A DNA stretch of 64,000 nucleotides from Candidatus Latescibacterota bacterium. GTDB taxonomy: Bacteria > JAAXHH01. Positions 9,959 to 20,207 of the stretch are shown here, one piece after another. Positions within the stretch are counted from its first letter, which is position 1. Each line of letters opens with the position of its first letter. A model generated the notes under the pieces. The model saw only the letters and a list, made by a program, of their open reading frames with translations. It made no database searches and had not been told where the DNA came from. The stretch lies in contig JAAXHH010000011.1 of NCBI GenBank assembly GCA_012270975.1, positions 126,381 to 190,380 on the forward strand, given 5' to 3'. Position numbers and translations under genes: made by a program.

Positions 9959-10768
9959 TCAACGGTTTCTGAACTCCATCATGCCCCGGTGGCACATGGC
10001 GAAGTCGTATTTCACCGGGTCGTCCGGGTCGAATCTTCTCAACGCCTGCGTGACTTCTTCGGCCATTTTCCAATCCGCCTGCCGCCGGGACGTCAGGCCC
10101 AGCTGCCTGGAAATCCGCGCCACGTGGGTGTCGATCGGCATGACCAGGCTGGCGGGGGAAATGCGCTCCCAGAGGCCCAGGTCGGGGGCCTCCCGGCGTA
10201 CCATCCAACGGACGTAGAGGTTCATCCGCTTGCAGGCGCTTCCCGTTCTCGGGGAGGGCAACAGGTAGCGGATGCCCGTTTTCGCCCCGCGCCGTTCCGA
10301 AGGATGATCCTCTCGCGCGTAACCGAGGAGCGTATCGGTGAAATTGGTCAGCGCGGGACCCGTATGGGGGTCCGATGCGCGGTGCCCGCGGGCGAACAGC
10401 GCGCCAAGGGAGCCGTGCCGGTGCAGGGCCCGCTGCATGAGCCCGGCCAGCGTCGCGAGGTCCTGTCCCCGCGTCCACCGGTATACGAACCCGTCGAATC
10501 GTCCGCCGTCCCGTCCCGGGTCGAAACCCATGACGAAGTCCCGGGGCGCTTCCCCCATCCTCCTCAACGCTTCAACGGCCGCCGCCGTGATCGTTTCCGC
10601 CCGGCCGTAGGCCAGTGAAGCCGCGACCAGGCCGGCGATCTCCTGATCTTGCGGACGGTTGAACCGCCTCACCACCTCCAGCGGATCAGGCGAGATCATC
10701 GAAAGGTCGAAAGTACGGTACAATTCTTCCAGGCGGTCTTTTATCGCGGACCGGTCGATGCGCGTCAT
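9959..10768 (-). CDS. TIGR02757 family protein
   Basis: A 269-residue protein resembling the TIGR02757 (DUF2400) family, of unknown function. Visible family features are PLEVVRRF near the N terminus, EIAGLVAASLAYGR, KRMNLYVRWMVR and the segment MPIDTHVARISRQLGL, which recalls helix-hairpin-helix base-excision glycosylases such as endonuclease III. It may thus be a DNA-repair relative, but that is inference. The reading frame is open further upstream; I placed the start at the ATG at 10768 where family similarity begins. It is divergent from holA. Confidence 0.8.
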   Translation of the reverse strand: MTRIDRSAIKDRLEELYRTFDLSMISPDPLEVVRRFNRPQDQEIAGLVAASLAYGRAETITAAAVEALRRMGEAPRDFVMGFDPGRDGGRFDGFVYRWTRGQDLATLAGLMQRALHRHGSLGALFARGHRASDPHTGPALTNFTDTLLGYAREDHPSERRGAKTGIRYLLPSPRTGSACKRMNLYVRWMVRREAPDLGLWERISPASLVMPIDTHVARISRQLGLTSRRQADWKMAEEVTQALRRFDPDDPVKYDFAMCHRGMMEFRNR

Positions 10769-10832
10769 GTCGGAACGTCCGTTCTGATGACCCGGCTCAG
10801 TGCCCGGATTCCGGTCGAGGTATGCCAGTGGC

Positions 10833-10872
10833 GGCTTGACTTGAATATACCGGGTGGCTTGACTTGAATATA
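10833..10872. repeat. Two direct copies of a 17-bp motif in a divergent intergenic region
   Basis: GGCTTGACTTGAATATA occurs at 10833-10849 and again at 10856-10872, 23 bp start to start. Each contains a TTGACT that could be a -35 box, but no well-spaced -10 box follows on the plus strand. The pair lies between the divergent TIGR02757 and holA genes and could be a duplicated operator or promoter part. Confidence 0.85.
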
Positions 10873-10964
10873 TATTGTATGCTGCGTGTCCCGTAACCCG
10901 ATTTGCGCCGCCTGATGAGCCCGGCCCGATTCGGAAGGCCGTGTTCAGGCGGCAAGGTGTCGTA

Positions 10965-11984
10965 ATGAACCCCGAACAGTTGATCGAACAGATAGAGCGG
11001 GGCCGGATCGATCCGGTGTACTTCTTCTCCGGCGACGAGGCGTACCGGAAGGAAGAAGCCATCGACGTGCTGGTCGCCCGCGTCATCGACCCGGGGACGG
11101 AAGCGTTCTGCTTGGACGTGCTTCGCGGCGATGAAAGCGACGCCGGGGCGATCCTGACGGCCGCGTCTCTGGTGCCCATGATGGCGGACCGCCGGGTCGT
11201 CGTGGTAAGGGATTTCGACCGATTGCCGCAAAAGGACCGGGAAGCCGTGGTGGACTACGCGGAGCGGCCCGCGTCGAGCACGGTCCTGGTGATCGAGGCG
11301 CCCCGGGTGAATCTGAAGACCAAACTGTACGGACGGCTGGCGGCGGCTGCGGTTTCGGTGGTGTTCTACCCGCTGTTTCCCGAACGGGTCCCGGCATGGC
11401 TTCAGCAGCATGCGCGGCGCTACGGGAAGCGCCTTTCCACGGAGGCCGCCCACCAGTTGCAGGCTGTCGTGGGAACGGATCTGGGGGAACTGGCCGGAGA
11501 GCTGGAGAAACTGGCCGTGTTTGTCGGCGGCCGGGACACGATAGCGGCCGGAGACGTCGAAAGTACGCTCGGACCCGTTCGCGCGGGTTCGGTATTCGAC
11601 ATCGCCGAGGCCGTAGGCGAAAAAGACCTGGCCAGGGCGCTGGGCGCCTACCAGCGCGCGATAGACGGCGGCGATGCGCCCCAGGCGATCGTATCGCTCT
11701 TCGTCCGCCACCTGGTGATACTCTGGAAGGTCCGGTTCCTGAAACGGGAACGCCGGACCGACGACGACATCAAGAAGAAACTGCAGCTGGGATGGGGGTT
11801 CAACCGCTTCTACAACCGCTACGCCGCCCAGTCCAGGCTCCTCGCGGGACGAGACCTGCTGAGCGGTTTCGAGGCGCTGTACGAAGCCGACATAGCCCTG
11901 AAAACCAGCGCGCTGCCGCCCGAGCTCGTCATGCGGCGGCTGTTGTACACCTTGTGCACGGGTCAGGCGGACCGGGCGGCGTAG
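10965..11984 (+). CDS. holA: DNA polymerase III subunit delta
   Basis: A 339-residue clamp-loader subunit. Delta opens the sliding clamp so that it can be loaded on DNA. Recognisable features are PVYFFSGDEAYRKEEAID at the N terminus, the central AAA+-like fold without a working P-loop, and the C-terminal RHLVILWKVRFLK and LPPELVMRRLLY regions. The frame is open upstream, but the ATG at 10965 with AAGGTG before it gives the family N terminus. rsgA follows 43 bases later in the same direction. Confidence 0.88.
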   Translation: MNPEQLIEQIERGRIDPVYFFSGDEAYRKEEAIDVLVARVIDPGTEAFCLDVLRGDESDAGAILTAASLVPMMADRRVVVVRDFDRLPQKDREAVVDYAERPASSTVLVIEAPRVNLKTKLYGRLAAAAVSVVFYPLFPERVPAWLQQHARRYGKRLSTEAAHQLQAVVGTDLGELAGELEKLAVFVGGRDTIAAGDVESTLGPVRAGSVFDIAEAVGEKDLARALGAYQRAIDGGDAPQAIVSLFVRHLVILWKVRFLKRERRTDDDIKKKLQLGWGFNRFYNRYAAQSRLLAGRDLLSGFEALYEADIALKTSALPPELVMRRLLYTLCTGQADRAA

Positions 11985-12027
11985 ACCCGGACGGCCGGAC
12001 AGACCAGAGGGAGCCGGCACTTCGAGC

Positions 12028-12990
12028 ATGGATACCACGGAAGGTACCGTAATCAGGGAACACCGGGGCGTATTCGACGTCGAGACCCGGCACGGCATCC
12101 TCGCCTGTGCGCTGCGCAGCAGGATGAAGAAAGCGCTGATCTACCCGGAGCGGGACAACCAGCATCACTCCGTGGAGCAGGTCGGCCGTATCGCCGCGGT
12201 GAATCCCGTGGCCATCGGCGACCGCGTGCGCATCGTGGAGGACCAGGGAGAAACGGGCGCCATAGAAGAAGTGCTTCCCCGCCGCTCGAAACTCTCCCGT
12301 CTCGCCCCCGGCAGGCGGCGCGTCGAACAGATCATGATCGCCAACGCCGACTATCTCGTCGCCGTTTTCGCCGTGAGGGATCCGCAGCCGAATCTGCAGC
12401 TTCTGGACCGCCTGCTCGTGGCCGCGGAAGCCGGCAACCTGGCCCCGGTCATCTGCCTGAACAAGATCGACCTGGCGGCGGACGGGGATCCGGATATACC
12501 TGACATCTACACACGGAGTGGTTTCCGCGTCATCCCTACCAGCGCCGTAACCATGCAGGGGGTCGATGTGCTGAAGGCCACGCTGCGGAACAGGATATCC
12601 GCGATCGCGGGTCCGTCCGGCGCGGGAAAGACCTCCCTGCTGAACGCCATGCAGCCCGGCCTGGGACTCCGGATTCGCGAGGTGAACCGGACGACGGGCA
12701 GGGGCCGGCATACCACCACTTATCTCGCCGCGCACAGGCTCGATGCCGGCGGCCTGGTAATCGATTCTCCGGGAATCCGGGAATTCAGCCTCTGGGACGT
12801 GTCGCCCCGGGAGCTTCCGGAACTGTTCCCCGAAATGCGCGGCCATCTTTCGGGCTGCAGGTTTCACGACTGTACGCACGTCCACGAGCCGGACTGCACC
12901 CTGCGGAACGCCCTGTCGGCGGGAGCCGTGTCCAGGGAGCGATACGACAGCTACGTCGCGTTGCGGAAAGAGCTGGCAGGCGGAGGATAG
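12028..12990 (+). CDS. rsgA: Ribosome small-subunit-dependent GTPase RsgA
   Basis: A 320-residue GTPase that checks 30S subunit maturation. The N-terminal OB-fold (about residues 5-75) binds the ribosome. The GTPase domain is circularly permuted: NKID (G4) and PTSA (G5) come first, then GPSGAGKTS (G1) and DSPG (G3). The C-terminal zinc-binding knuckle has CRFHDCTHVHEPDC. All hallmark motifs are intact and in the expected order. Its stop is nine bases from the convergent stop of the next gene. Confidence 0.96.
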   Translation: MDTTEGTVIREHRGVFDVETRHGILACALRSRMKKALIYPERDNQHHSVEQVGRIAAVNPVAIGDRVRIVEDQGETGAIEEVLPRRSKLSRLAPGRRRVEQIMIANADYLVAVFAVRDPQPNLQLLDRLLVAAEAGNLAPVICLNKIDLAADGDPDIPDIYTRSGFRVIPTSAVTMQGVDVLKATLRNRISAIAGPSGAGKTSLLNAMQPGLGLRIREVNRTTGRGRHTTTYLAAHRLDAGGLVIDSPGIREFSLWDVSPRELPELFPEMRGHLSGCRFHDCTHVHEPDCTLRNALSAGAVSRERYDSYVALRKELAGGG

Positions 12991-12999
12991 GGCGGGGAC

Positions 13000-13470
13000 T
13001 CAGAACCCGATGTCACGGTCCGTGTCCGCGCATATGCCGGAAAAGGTGACCGGCACGTCCAGGGGAAGTTCCCTTTCACGGCCGGTGCCGCACCGGTCCG
13101 ACAGAAGCACGACGTTCAGGTGGTTGGGCAGGTGCGTCTCGTCGAATCCCGCGATCTTCCCGAGCTCTTCCTGCCGGATGGTGACGGTGTCGCCGCACAG
13201 CAGCAAACCCGCTTCGGTAACTTCCGCGAAGCCGATGTAGGCGGCCCGGTTCACTTCCGAACCCGGCCCGGCGTCCTTTTCGTCAGTGCAGATGAGTTCC
13301 AGGACGTCTCCCCGCTTCACCGCCCGGGAAAGCTGAGGGATCAGTTTCAGTCCCCGGTCCTCCGTTATCAGGTCCAGGACGGCGAAAAGCCGCGCCGCCA
13401 GTTCCGTCTTGCTCGAGTAGTGCGTCCGGTTGACCCGGCCTTCTACGTGAGGATCCCTGGAACCCGCCAT
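13000..13470 (-). CDS. Conserved protein of unknown function (possibly DUF6917-like)
   Basis: A 156-residue soluble protein without signal peptide or membrane segment. The central part, with GLKLIPQLSRAVKRGDVLEL, TDEKDAGPGSEVNRAAYIGF and GFDETHLPNHLNVV, looks strongly patterned and reminds me of the DUF6917 family. I could not confirm this, and no catalytic motif is recognised. I chose the ATG at 13470 because GAAGGAG lies seven bases before it; the frame is open further upstream. It follows the dacB-like gene on the same strand by 34 bases and could share its transcript. Confidence 0.75.
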   Translation of the reverse strand: MAGSRDPHVEGRVNRTHYSSKTELAARLFAVLDLITEDRGLKLIPQLSRAVKRGDVLELICTDEKDAGPGSEVNRAAYIGFAEVTEAGLLLCGDTVTIRQEELGKIAGFDETHLPNHLNVVLLSDRCGTGRERELPLDVPVTFSGICADTDRDIGF

Positions 13471-13504
13471 GTTCGGCTCCTTCCGGACAGTTGATTCGAG
13501 CAGG

Positions 13505-15015
13505 TCACTTTCGACTGAATCCCGCCAGCAGGACGCCGATTTCATCCTGCGTTCGACGGGCGGTCGACGCCGGGCCGACGAAATTGTTCGTCATGATCGA
13601 GAATACCAGGGGTTCGCCGTCCCGGGTGTTTACGTAGCCGCTCAGGCAGCTCACGCCGGTCAGGGTGCCGGTCTTCGCCCGGAGGTTGCCCATGGCCGCC
13701 GTATCCTTCATCCGGTTTCTAAGGGAACCGTCCACCCCGGCAATGGGCAACGCCTCCCGAAAGCTGCGGCCGATCGCGGTATCATGATAGGCCGCCGTCA
13801 GCAGGTCCACGATCTGGTCGGGGGACACGTAGTTGTACCACGACAGGCCGGAACCGTCCGCGAATCGGTAGTCGGCGGGGTCCAGGCCGATATAGTCCTC
13901 CAGGTCCCGCCGAAGCGCGTCCAGCCCGTCGACTGCCGTACCCGTCTCGCCCGTCACGTGGCGGCCCATGGTTTTCACGAGCAGTTCCGCCGTCAAATTG
14001 CTGCTGTGCTTGAGCAAGAGGGTCAGGGCCCCGGTCACCGGCGACGACCACGTCGCCAGCGCCTGCGCGCGCGCAGGCGTGATCCCTTTTCTTACCTGTC
14101 CCGTTACGCGGACTCCCAGGGCCTGCAGCGTGTCCCGGAACAGGTTTCCAGCGTAAAGCCCGGGTTCTTCGACGGACCGGTAGTATGCCCGCTCGTCCGC
14201 ATCCATCCCGAGCCGGCCGGTCACCCTGATCCGGTTGGACCGCGCCGGCCAGTCCCGTTCGACCCGGAGCGGTTCGACGGCCGATGTATCCCCGGCCGCC
14301 GTCGTCAGGGCCTCCACTTCGAAGGTAACGGACGTCGTCGGCGGATCCACCCGGACCGTTACGGGCGCGCCGACGGCGGCGCCGGGCGATACGCCGATCC
14401 AGACGCTGTTGCCGTTCACCGAGAGCGCGTTCAGCGAGGCGGAGTAGCTGTACTGCACGTCGTCCCACATCCATCCTTCGCCGTAGGGAATCCCGTCCAG
14501 GTAGGCGTCGTCGACGACGATGTCCCCCGCTATGACGCGCGTCCCGCACCATTCCGCCACCATGGCGGCGAGACTGTCCAGGTGCGCCGATACCAGGAGG
14601 GGGTCTCCGCGCCCGAGCAGATAAAGCGAAGTATGCAGGGTATCGCCCCTGGCATGGGCGTCGCCGTCGCCGAACACGCTCGTCAGGTAGCGATAGTCCG
14701 GCCCCATGGTACGCAGGACGCCCACGGCGGTGAACAGCTTCGTATTTGACGCGGGATGAAACAGGCCGTCGGAATGCCGTGAGAACAGCGTCCGGCCGGT
14801 GACCGGCGACACGACCTTCACCCCCACGGACATGGGCGCCAGGTCAGGGTGGTCCAGGATCCGGCCAATGTCCTCGGCCAGGCGGCGCTCCGGTCCGGAG
14901 GGCCCCCCGCGGAACTGCAGAGGACCGCCGCAGGCCAGGACGATCAGGGCAAGGACCGGCAGCAGGATACCGGCGGCGTTGGGAAAGACGGCCGCGCCGA
15001 GTGTAGGTTTCGTTT

Positions 15016-15019
<4 letters not shown>
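13505..15019 (-). CDS. dacB: D-alanyl-D-alanine carboxypeptidase/endopeptidase (PBP4 type, S13 family), lipoprotein
   Basis: A 504-residue penicillin-binding protein that trims or cuts peptidoglycan peptides in the periplasm. The three active-site motifs are present: SNTK (Ser91, Lys94), SSN in [11 protein letters not shown], and KTG in RAKTGTLTG. The large inserted region between SxxK and SxN is typical of the S13 family. A hydrophobic start followed by LIVLAC (Cys30) suggests a lipoprotein, which is less usual for PBP4. The ATG overlaps the thrC stop by four bases (ATGA), so it is translationally coupled to thrC. Confidence 0.92.
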
Positions 15020-16341
<1,322 letters not shown>

Positions 16342-17039
16342 GCGAACCCGCTTTTTTTAAGCAGCCGCTGCCTGTCGCGCACTTTTTGAAAAAAATGAAA
16401 TAATAATGTTGACTATGAAAAGGACCGGATATATACTTATTACTCGTCGCAAGCGAATAACCGAACACAACCGAACCATTACCAGCGCAACACCTTATGC
16501 GGGTCCGTGCATAATGTCAAGGAAGATATGACGGCGGTTGCGGTGAGCACGATACTGTAATGGGTTCTGGCCGTGTTATGCAATTCGTTTCAGTTCATAT
16601 TGAAGGATGAAATTTATTTCGTATTTCTTGTCGTCCGCATCGACCCCAGGCTGGTGGCTGAATACCGCCGATGGATTCGTTTTACTTAGAGTCCCATGGG
16701 GTTTCGGATACAGACGGATGCGTGTCGATAAAGCGGCCGAAATCTGGCACGCAGTTTGCGTTTGACAGGTAATGCGAATTCCTGCGCTTACAATATCGTT
16801 GTTTCGTTGCGTGTTCAAGCCCTTGCACGAGACCACTCGTATGTCGGTTCTAACATTAAGGTATTTGATTATTCATAAACACTATACGATTGCCCCATTA
16901 TTATCGCCGAAGGGAGGTGAGCGTTAAACCAGTACGTTTCGATTTTGAAGTTGAGTCTGCAATGCCAAGATACCGTCAGCAGGCCGGGGCAAGCTGACAA
17001 TAATTCAGAAGGGCTCTGTTAAACTGAGGAGTGAATTAG
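16342..17039. other. 698-bp AT-rich intergenic control region between thrC and the TonB receptor gene
   Basis: This stretch is visibly richer in A/T than its neighbours and has no convincing gene. It holds a near-consensus plus-strand promoter (16409-16437), an isolated TTGACA at 16762-16767 without a well-spaced -10, and a strong Shine-Dalgarno-like AGGGAGGTGA at 16911-16920. The last sits next to a GTG-started 26-codon reading frame (16917-16997). The receptor's own site GAGGAG lies eight bases before its ATG. The region probably carries a long 5' leader for the downstream envelope genes. Confidence 0.6.
16409..16437 (+). promoter_or_regulatory. Near-consensus sigma70 promoter
   Basis: TTGACT (-35, 16409-16414) is followed after exactly 17 bp by TATACT (-10, 16432-16437), five of six matches at each box. 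Orientation is toward the TonB receptor, about 600 bp downstream. That predicts either a long untranslated leader or a short separate transcript. Confidence 0.65.
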
Positions 17040-20000
17040 ATGTCTACAATAATCTTACGAGCTTTACGCTTCGCATTCGCCTTTGCGTTATTGCTCAGTT
17101 TCTCGACGGATGCGCTGGCGCAGTTGTCGCTGGGTAAGGTTTCCGGTGTCGTGGTCGATCAGGCGACGCGGGAACCGCTGCCGGCGGCCAGTGTCCGCAT
17201 CGAGGGCACGGTACTGGGTGCCATGGCGAACGACATGGGCGAGTATTTCATCCTCAACGTTCCGCCCGGAACCTATACCATGGTGGTGAACGTCATCGGT
17301 TACGTCCCGTTGCGAACGGTGGGCGTGGAGGTGAACGCCGATCTGACCGCGACCCTCAACTTCGAGCTTGAGTCCACGATTCTCGAGTCCGCCGAGGCGG
17401 TCGAGGTCGTGGCGACGCGGGACCTGGTCGAGAAGAGCCTTACCTCCACCCGGACCATCGTGCAGGCCGAGGAAATCCACTCGATGCCGGTGATCAGCAT
17501 TTCCGAAGTGGTCCTGACCACGGCGGGCAGTTTCGCCGGTAACCTCCGAGGCGGCCGCGCGCAGGATCAGCAGACCACGCTCGACGGGGCCACGGTAACC
17601 GGGCAGCGTCTCAATCAGAGACAGGCGTTTGCGGTCAACCCCTACATGATCCAGGAACTCGAGGTCAAGACGGGTACGTTCAACGCCGAGTACGTGAACG
17701 CGCTGGCCGGCATTACCTCGGTGGTGACCCGCGAAGGCGGAGCCAGCTACAACGGTAACTTCGAATACCGCACGCTGGGCCAGAAGGGCCTCAACTGGGT
17801 CAAGCCGCCGGATATGGATATCGTGGACGCGTACCGGGCCGGGACCTGGTCCGAGGCGGACCTGCGCAAGGTCATCCAGGACGCGATCGACAAGACGAAC
17901 GCCTTCAACAGCGACCCGGCCCGCGCGGACGACGGTCTCAGGCTGCAGGATCCCTTCGACGTGCTGGACATGACCGGCGCGCCGGACAGCTGGTCCGCCA
18001 TCTACAAGCGCGACAACTATTATTGGGATTATGACCGGGTCATTCCGGAGGTCGAGGCCATCAACTGGTCCTATCTGACCGACGGTTTGCCGGAAGCCCA
18101 GGCCAATAGTTTCGCGGTGGACCGGTCGTTCCATCCGGACAAGTACAACCAGTTCGCCCGGAACAACCGGACGGAGAAGCGCCCGGTACAGATCGACTTC
18201 GGCATGGGCGGTCCGCTGGGCAGCAAGTTGAACTGGTTCGCATCGGGCCGGTTCGCGGAGAGTTGGGGACGGAATCCCAATGATTACGCGCGCGTGATGA
18301 ACACCTTCGTCAAGATGACCTACCGGCCGGAGACCAGCATGAAGCTGTCCATGTCCGGACTCATCGAAGACCAGGGTTTCTTCAGCAAGAAGGGCAATCG
18401 GGGTTCAGGCAGCGTCGGCGGGATTTTCGATCCGGGCTCCTCGAACCATGATTGGAAGTACAATAAAGAAGGTCTCAACCAGGATTACGGCGGACGGCTG
18501 CACTTCAACCTGGCGTTTACCCATACGCTCAGCCCTCGCACCTTCTACGAGATCCGCTTCAGTCACCTGCGCGAGTACAACGAACGCTATAATCCCAAGT
18601 ACGGCAAGGAGCCGCTGCCGGCCCTTACCGACGCGTTCATCCACTCCGTGGGTTATTCGCCGCTCGAGCAGGGCGCCGGTACGCAGGTGCCTTATATCCT
18701 GTACGGCGATGAGGCCTACGCTTCGATCGACTTCGGCAACTATACGAGTCGACGCCCGTTCAAGACCGACATAAACTTCGCCATTACGAGCCAGATGACC
18801 TCGAATCATCAGCTCAAGGGCGGATTCGGCATTACGATGAACGATTACGAAGAGAACACGCGCGGTCCCGCCCGGGGTAACGCCGTGACGCTCTTCAACG
18901 ACCTCAACCGGGATCCGACGGCCAGCGTCCTGCCCCTCGCTGGACGTCAGGCGCACGTTTACCCGGTCGAGTACTTCGCATACATGCAGGACCGGATCGA
19001 GTACGGTAGCCTCGTGGTGAACGCGGGACTGCGTCTGGACATCTTCGATGCCAACGCCAACGCGATCAACCCGTACCGTCCGCGTCCGGGTCCCGATCCC
19101 GAGCACGACGATCCGGAATACCGCACGCTGTCGCCGTCGATGAAGACGGGCCTTGCGCCGCGCCTGGGTATCTCTCACCCGATCACGGATCGCGCCGCGC
19201 TGCATTATTCTTACGGGATCTTCAACCAGCGTCCGTCGCTGGAAAACCTGTACACCGGTCTGGTTCAAACCTCTTCATTCGAGCGGAACCACGGAAACCC
19301 GGATCTGCCGTTCCAGAAGTCCACGAACTACGAGATGGGTCTGCAGGCCGAGATATATCCCGGGTACTACCTGGACGTCACGGGTTATTTCCGGGACGTG
19401 AACAACCTGCCGCTGAGATGGCTCTTCGCGCCCGATGTCGCTTTCATCGGCGGTTCGCAGCGCGAGATTTCCATCCTGCTTCCGACCCATGCCCAGGATA
19501 CACGGGGACTCGAAGTGTCGGTGCGGCGCCAGATGGCCAACCGGTTCTCGGTACGGGCCAACTACACCCTGGCTTTCACGTCCGATCTGACGACGCCTCA
19601 AACGGTCCGTGAGCGCGGCGGCGAGACGGTGCTCGTATTCTCCGACTTCGTGGATGGAACTCCGACGCCGGATACCTACATCCGCGAGTTCACCAGTTTC
19701 GATCGTCGTCACCGGATCGTTGCGAACCTACTGGTCGAGCTGCCCTATGGTATAAACGCTTCCTTCCTGACCAAGGCGCAGAGCGGCAACCAGTACCGCA
19801 CGTCCAGCGACCAAGCGATTGATCCGCTCGGTCTGCTTGCTGCTTCGCAGCGTTCGCCCTGGACGTGGACGACCGACCTGTACGCCCAGAAGTCTTTCGA
19901 TCTCGGCGCGGTACGGTTGGGCGTGTTCACCCAGGTTAACAACCTCTTCGACCGGACGAATATCTACAGCATCGTCAGCGACGCTGCCAATGCGGCCGGC

Positions 20001-20117
20001 GATCGTTGGCAACGTCGTGGAGATCCCGTAGGCCTCGTAGGCGGTCCGGTGGGTGGCATCGGCTCGCAAGCCAACGGACCACGTGATATCTGGGTGGGTC
20101 TCAACGTAGCTTGGTAA
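17040..20117 (+). CDS. TonB-dependent outer-membrane receptor with N-terminal carboxypeptidase-regulatory-like domain
   Basis: A 1,025-residue outer-membrane protein. A signal peptide ends near residue 28 (STDALAQ). A carboxypeptidase-D regulatory-like beta-sandwich follows at about residues 33-115 (GKVSGVVVDQATREPLPAAS). Then come a plug domain (about 120-240, VVATRDLVEKSLTSTRTI) and a long beta-barrel ending in an aromatic-rich strand (DIWVGLNVAW). Such receptors take up large ligands with energy from TonB-ExbBD; the ligand cannot be told. GAGGAG precedes the ATG by eight bases. It is followed by a secreted protein and a PorV-like protein in the same direction, suggesting a combined uptake/secretion unit. 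Confidence 0.9.
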   Translation: MSTIILRALRFAFAFALLLSFSTDALAQLSLGKVSGVVVDQATREPLPAASVRIEGTVLGAMANDMGEYFILNVPPGTYTMVVNVIGYVPLRTVGVEVNADLTATLNFELESTILESAEAVEVVATRDLVEKSLTSTRTIVQAEEIHSMPVISISEVVLTTAGSFAGNLRGGRAQDQQTTLDGATVTGQRLNQRQAFAVNPYMIQELEVKTGTFNAEYVNALAGITSVVTREGGASYNGNFEYRTLGQKGLNWVKPPDMDIVDAYRAGTWSEADLRKVIQDAIDKTNAFNSDPARADDGLRLQDPFDVLDMTGAPDSWSAIYKRDNYYWDYDRVIPEVEAINWSYLTDGLPEAQANSFAVDRSFHPDKYNQFARNNRTEKRPVQIDFGMGGPLGSKLNWFASGRFAESWGRNPNDYARVMNTFVKMTYRPETSMKLSMSGLIEDQGFFSKKGNRGSGSVGGIFDPGSSNHDWKYNKEGLNQDYGGRLHFNLAFTHTLSPRTFYEIRFSHLREYNERYNPKYGKEPLPALTDAFIHSVGYSPLEQGAGTQVPYILYGDEAYASIDFGNYTSRRPFKTDINFAITSQMTSNHQLKGGFGITMNDYEENTRGPARGNAVTLFNDLNRDPTASVLPLAGRQAHVYPVEYFAYMQDRIEYGSLVVNAGLRLDIFDANANAINPYRPRPGPDPEHDDPEYRTLSPSMKTGLAPRLGISHPITDRAALHYSYGIFNQRPSLENLYTGLVQTSSFERNHGNPDLPFQKSTNYEMGLQAEIYPGYYLDVTGYFRDVNNLPLRWLFAPDVAFIGGSQREISILLPTHAQDTRGLEVSVRRQMANRFSVRANYTLAFTSDLTTPQTVRERGGETVLVFSDFVDGTPTPDTYIREFTSFDRRHRIVANLLVELPYGINASFLTKAQSGNQYRTSSDQAIDPLGLLAASQRSPWTWTTDLYAQKSFDLGAVRLGVFTQVNNLFDRTNIYSIVSDAANAAGDRWQRRGDPVGLVGGPVGGIGSQANGPRDIWVGLNVAW

Positions 20118-20124
20118 ACCCAAC

Positions 20125-20159
20125 GCAAGGAGACACGCGTTTCCCGCGTGTCTCCTTGC
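20125..20159. other. Perfect 15-bp intergenic stem-loop after the TonB receptor
   Basis: GCAAGGAGACACGCG (20125-20139) pairs perfectly with 20145-20159 around loop TTTCC, seven bases after the receptor stop. No T-run follows, so it is not a standard intrinsic terminator. It may stabilise the receptor mRNA 3' end or lower read-through into the next gene. Confidence 0.85.
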
Positions 20160-20207
20160 CAGGTTGGCGACGTTCGCGAGACGTTGCCGGCAATAAGGAG
20201 GTTCATT

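Noticed and set aside
16762..16794. TTGACA with TACAAT as a second promoter before the TonB receptor
   Set aside because: The spacer is 21 bp, too long for a normal sigma70 promoter; no better -10 lies at 16-18 bp.
16576..16836. 86-codon minus-strand reading frame in the thrC-TonB spacer
   Set aside because: GTG start without a ribosome-binding site, no recognisable motif, and it lies in AT-rich non-coding DNA.
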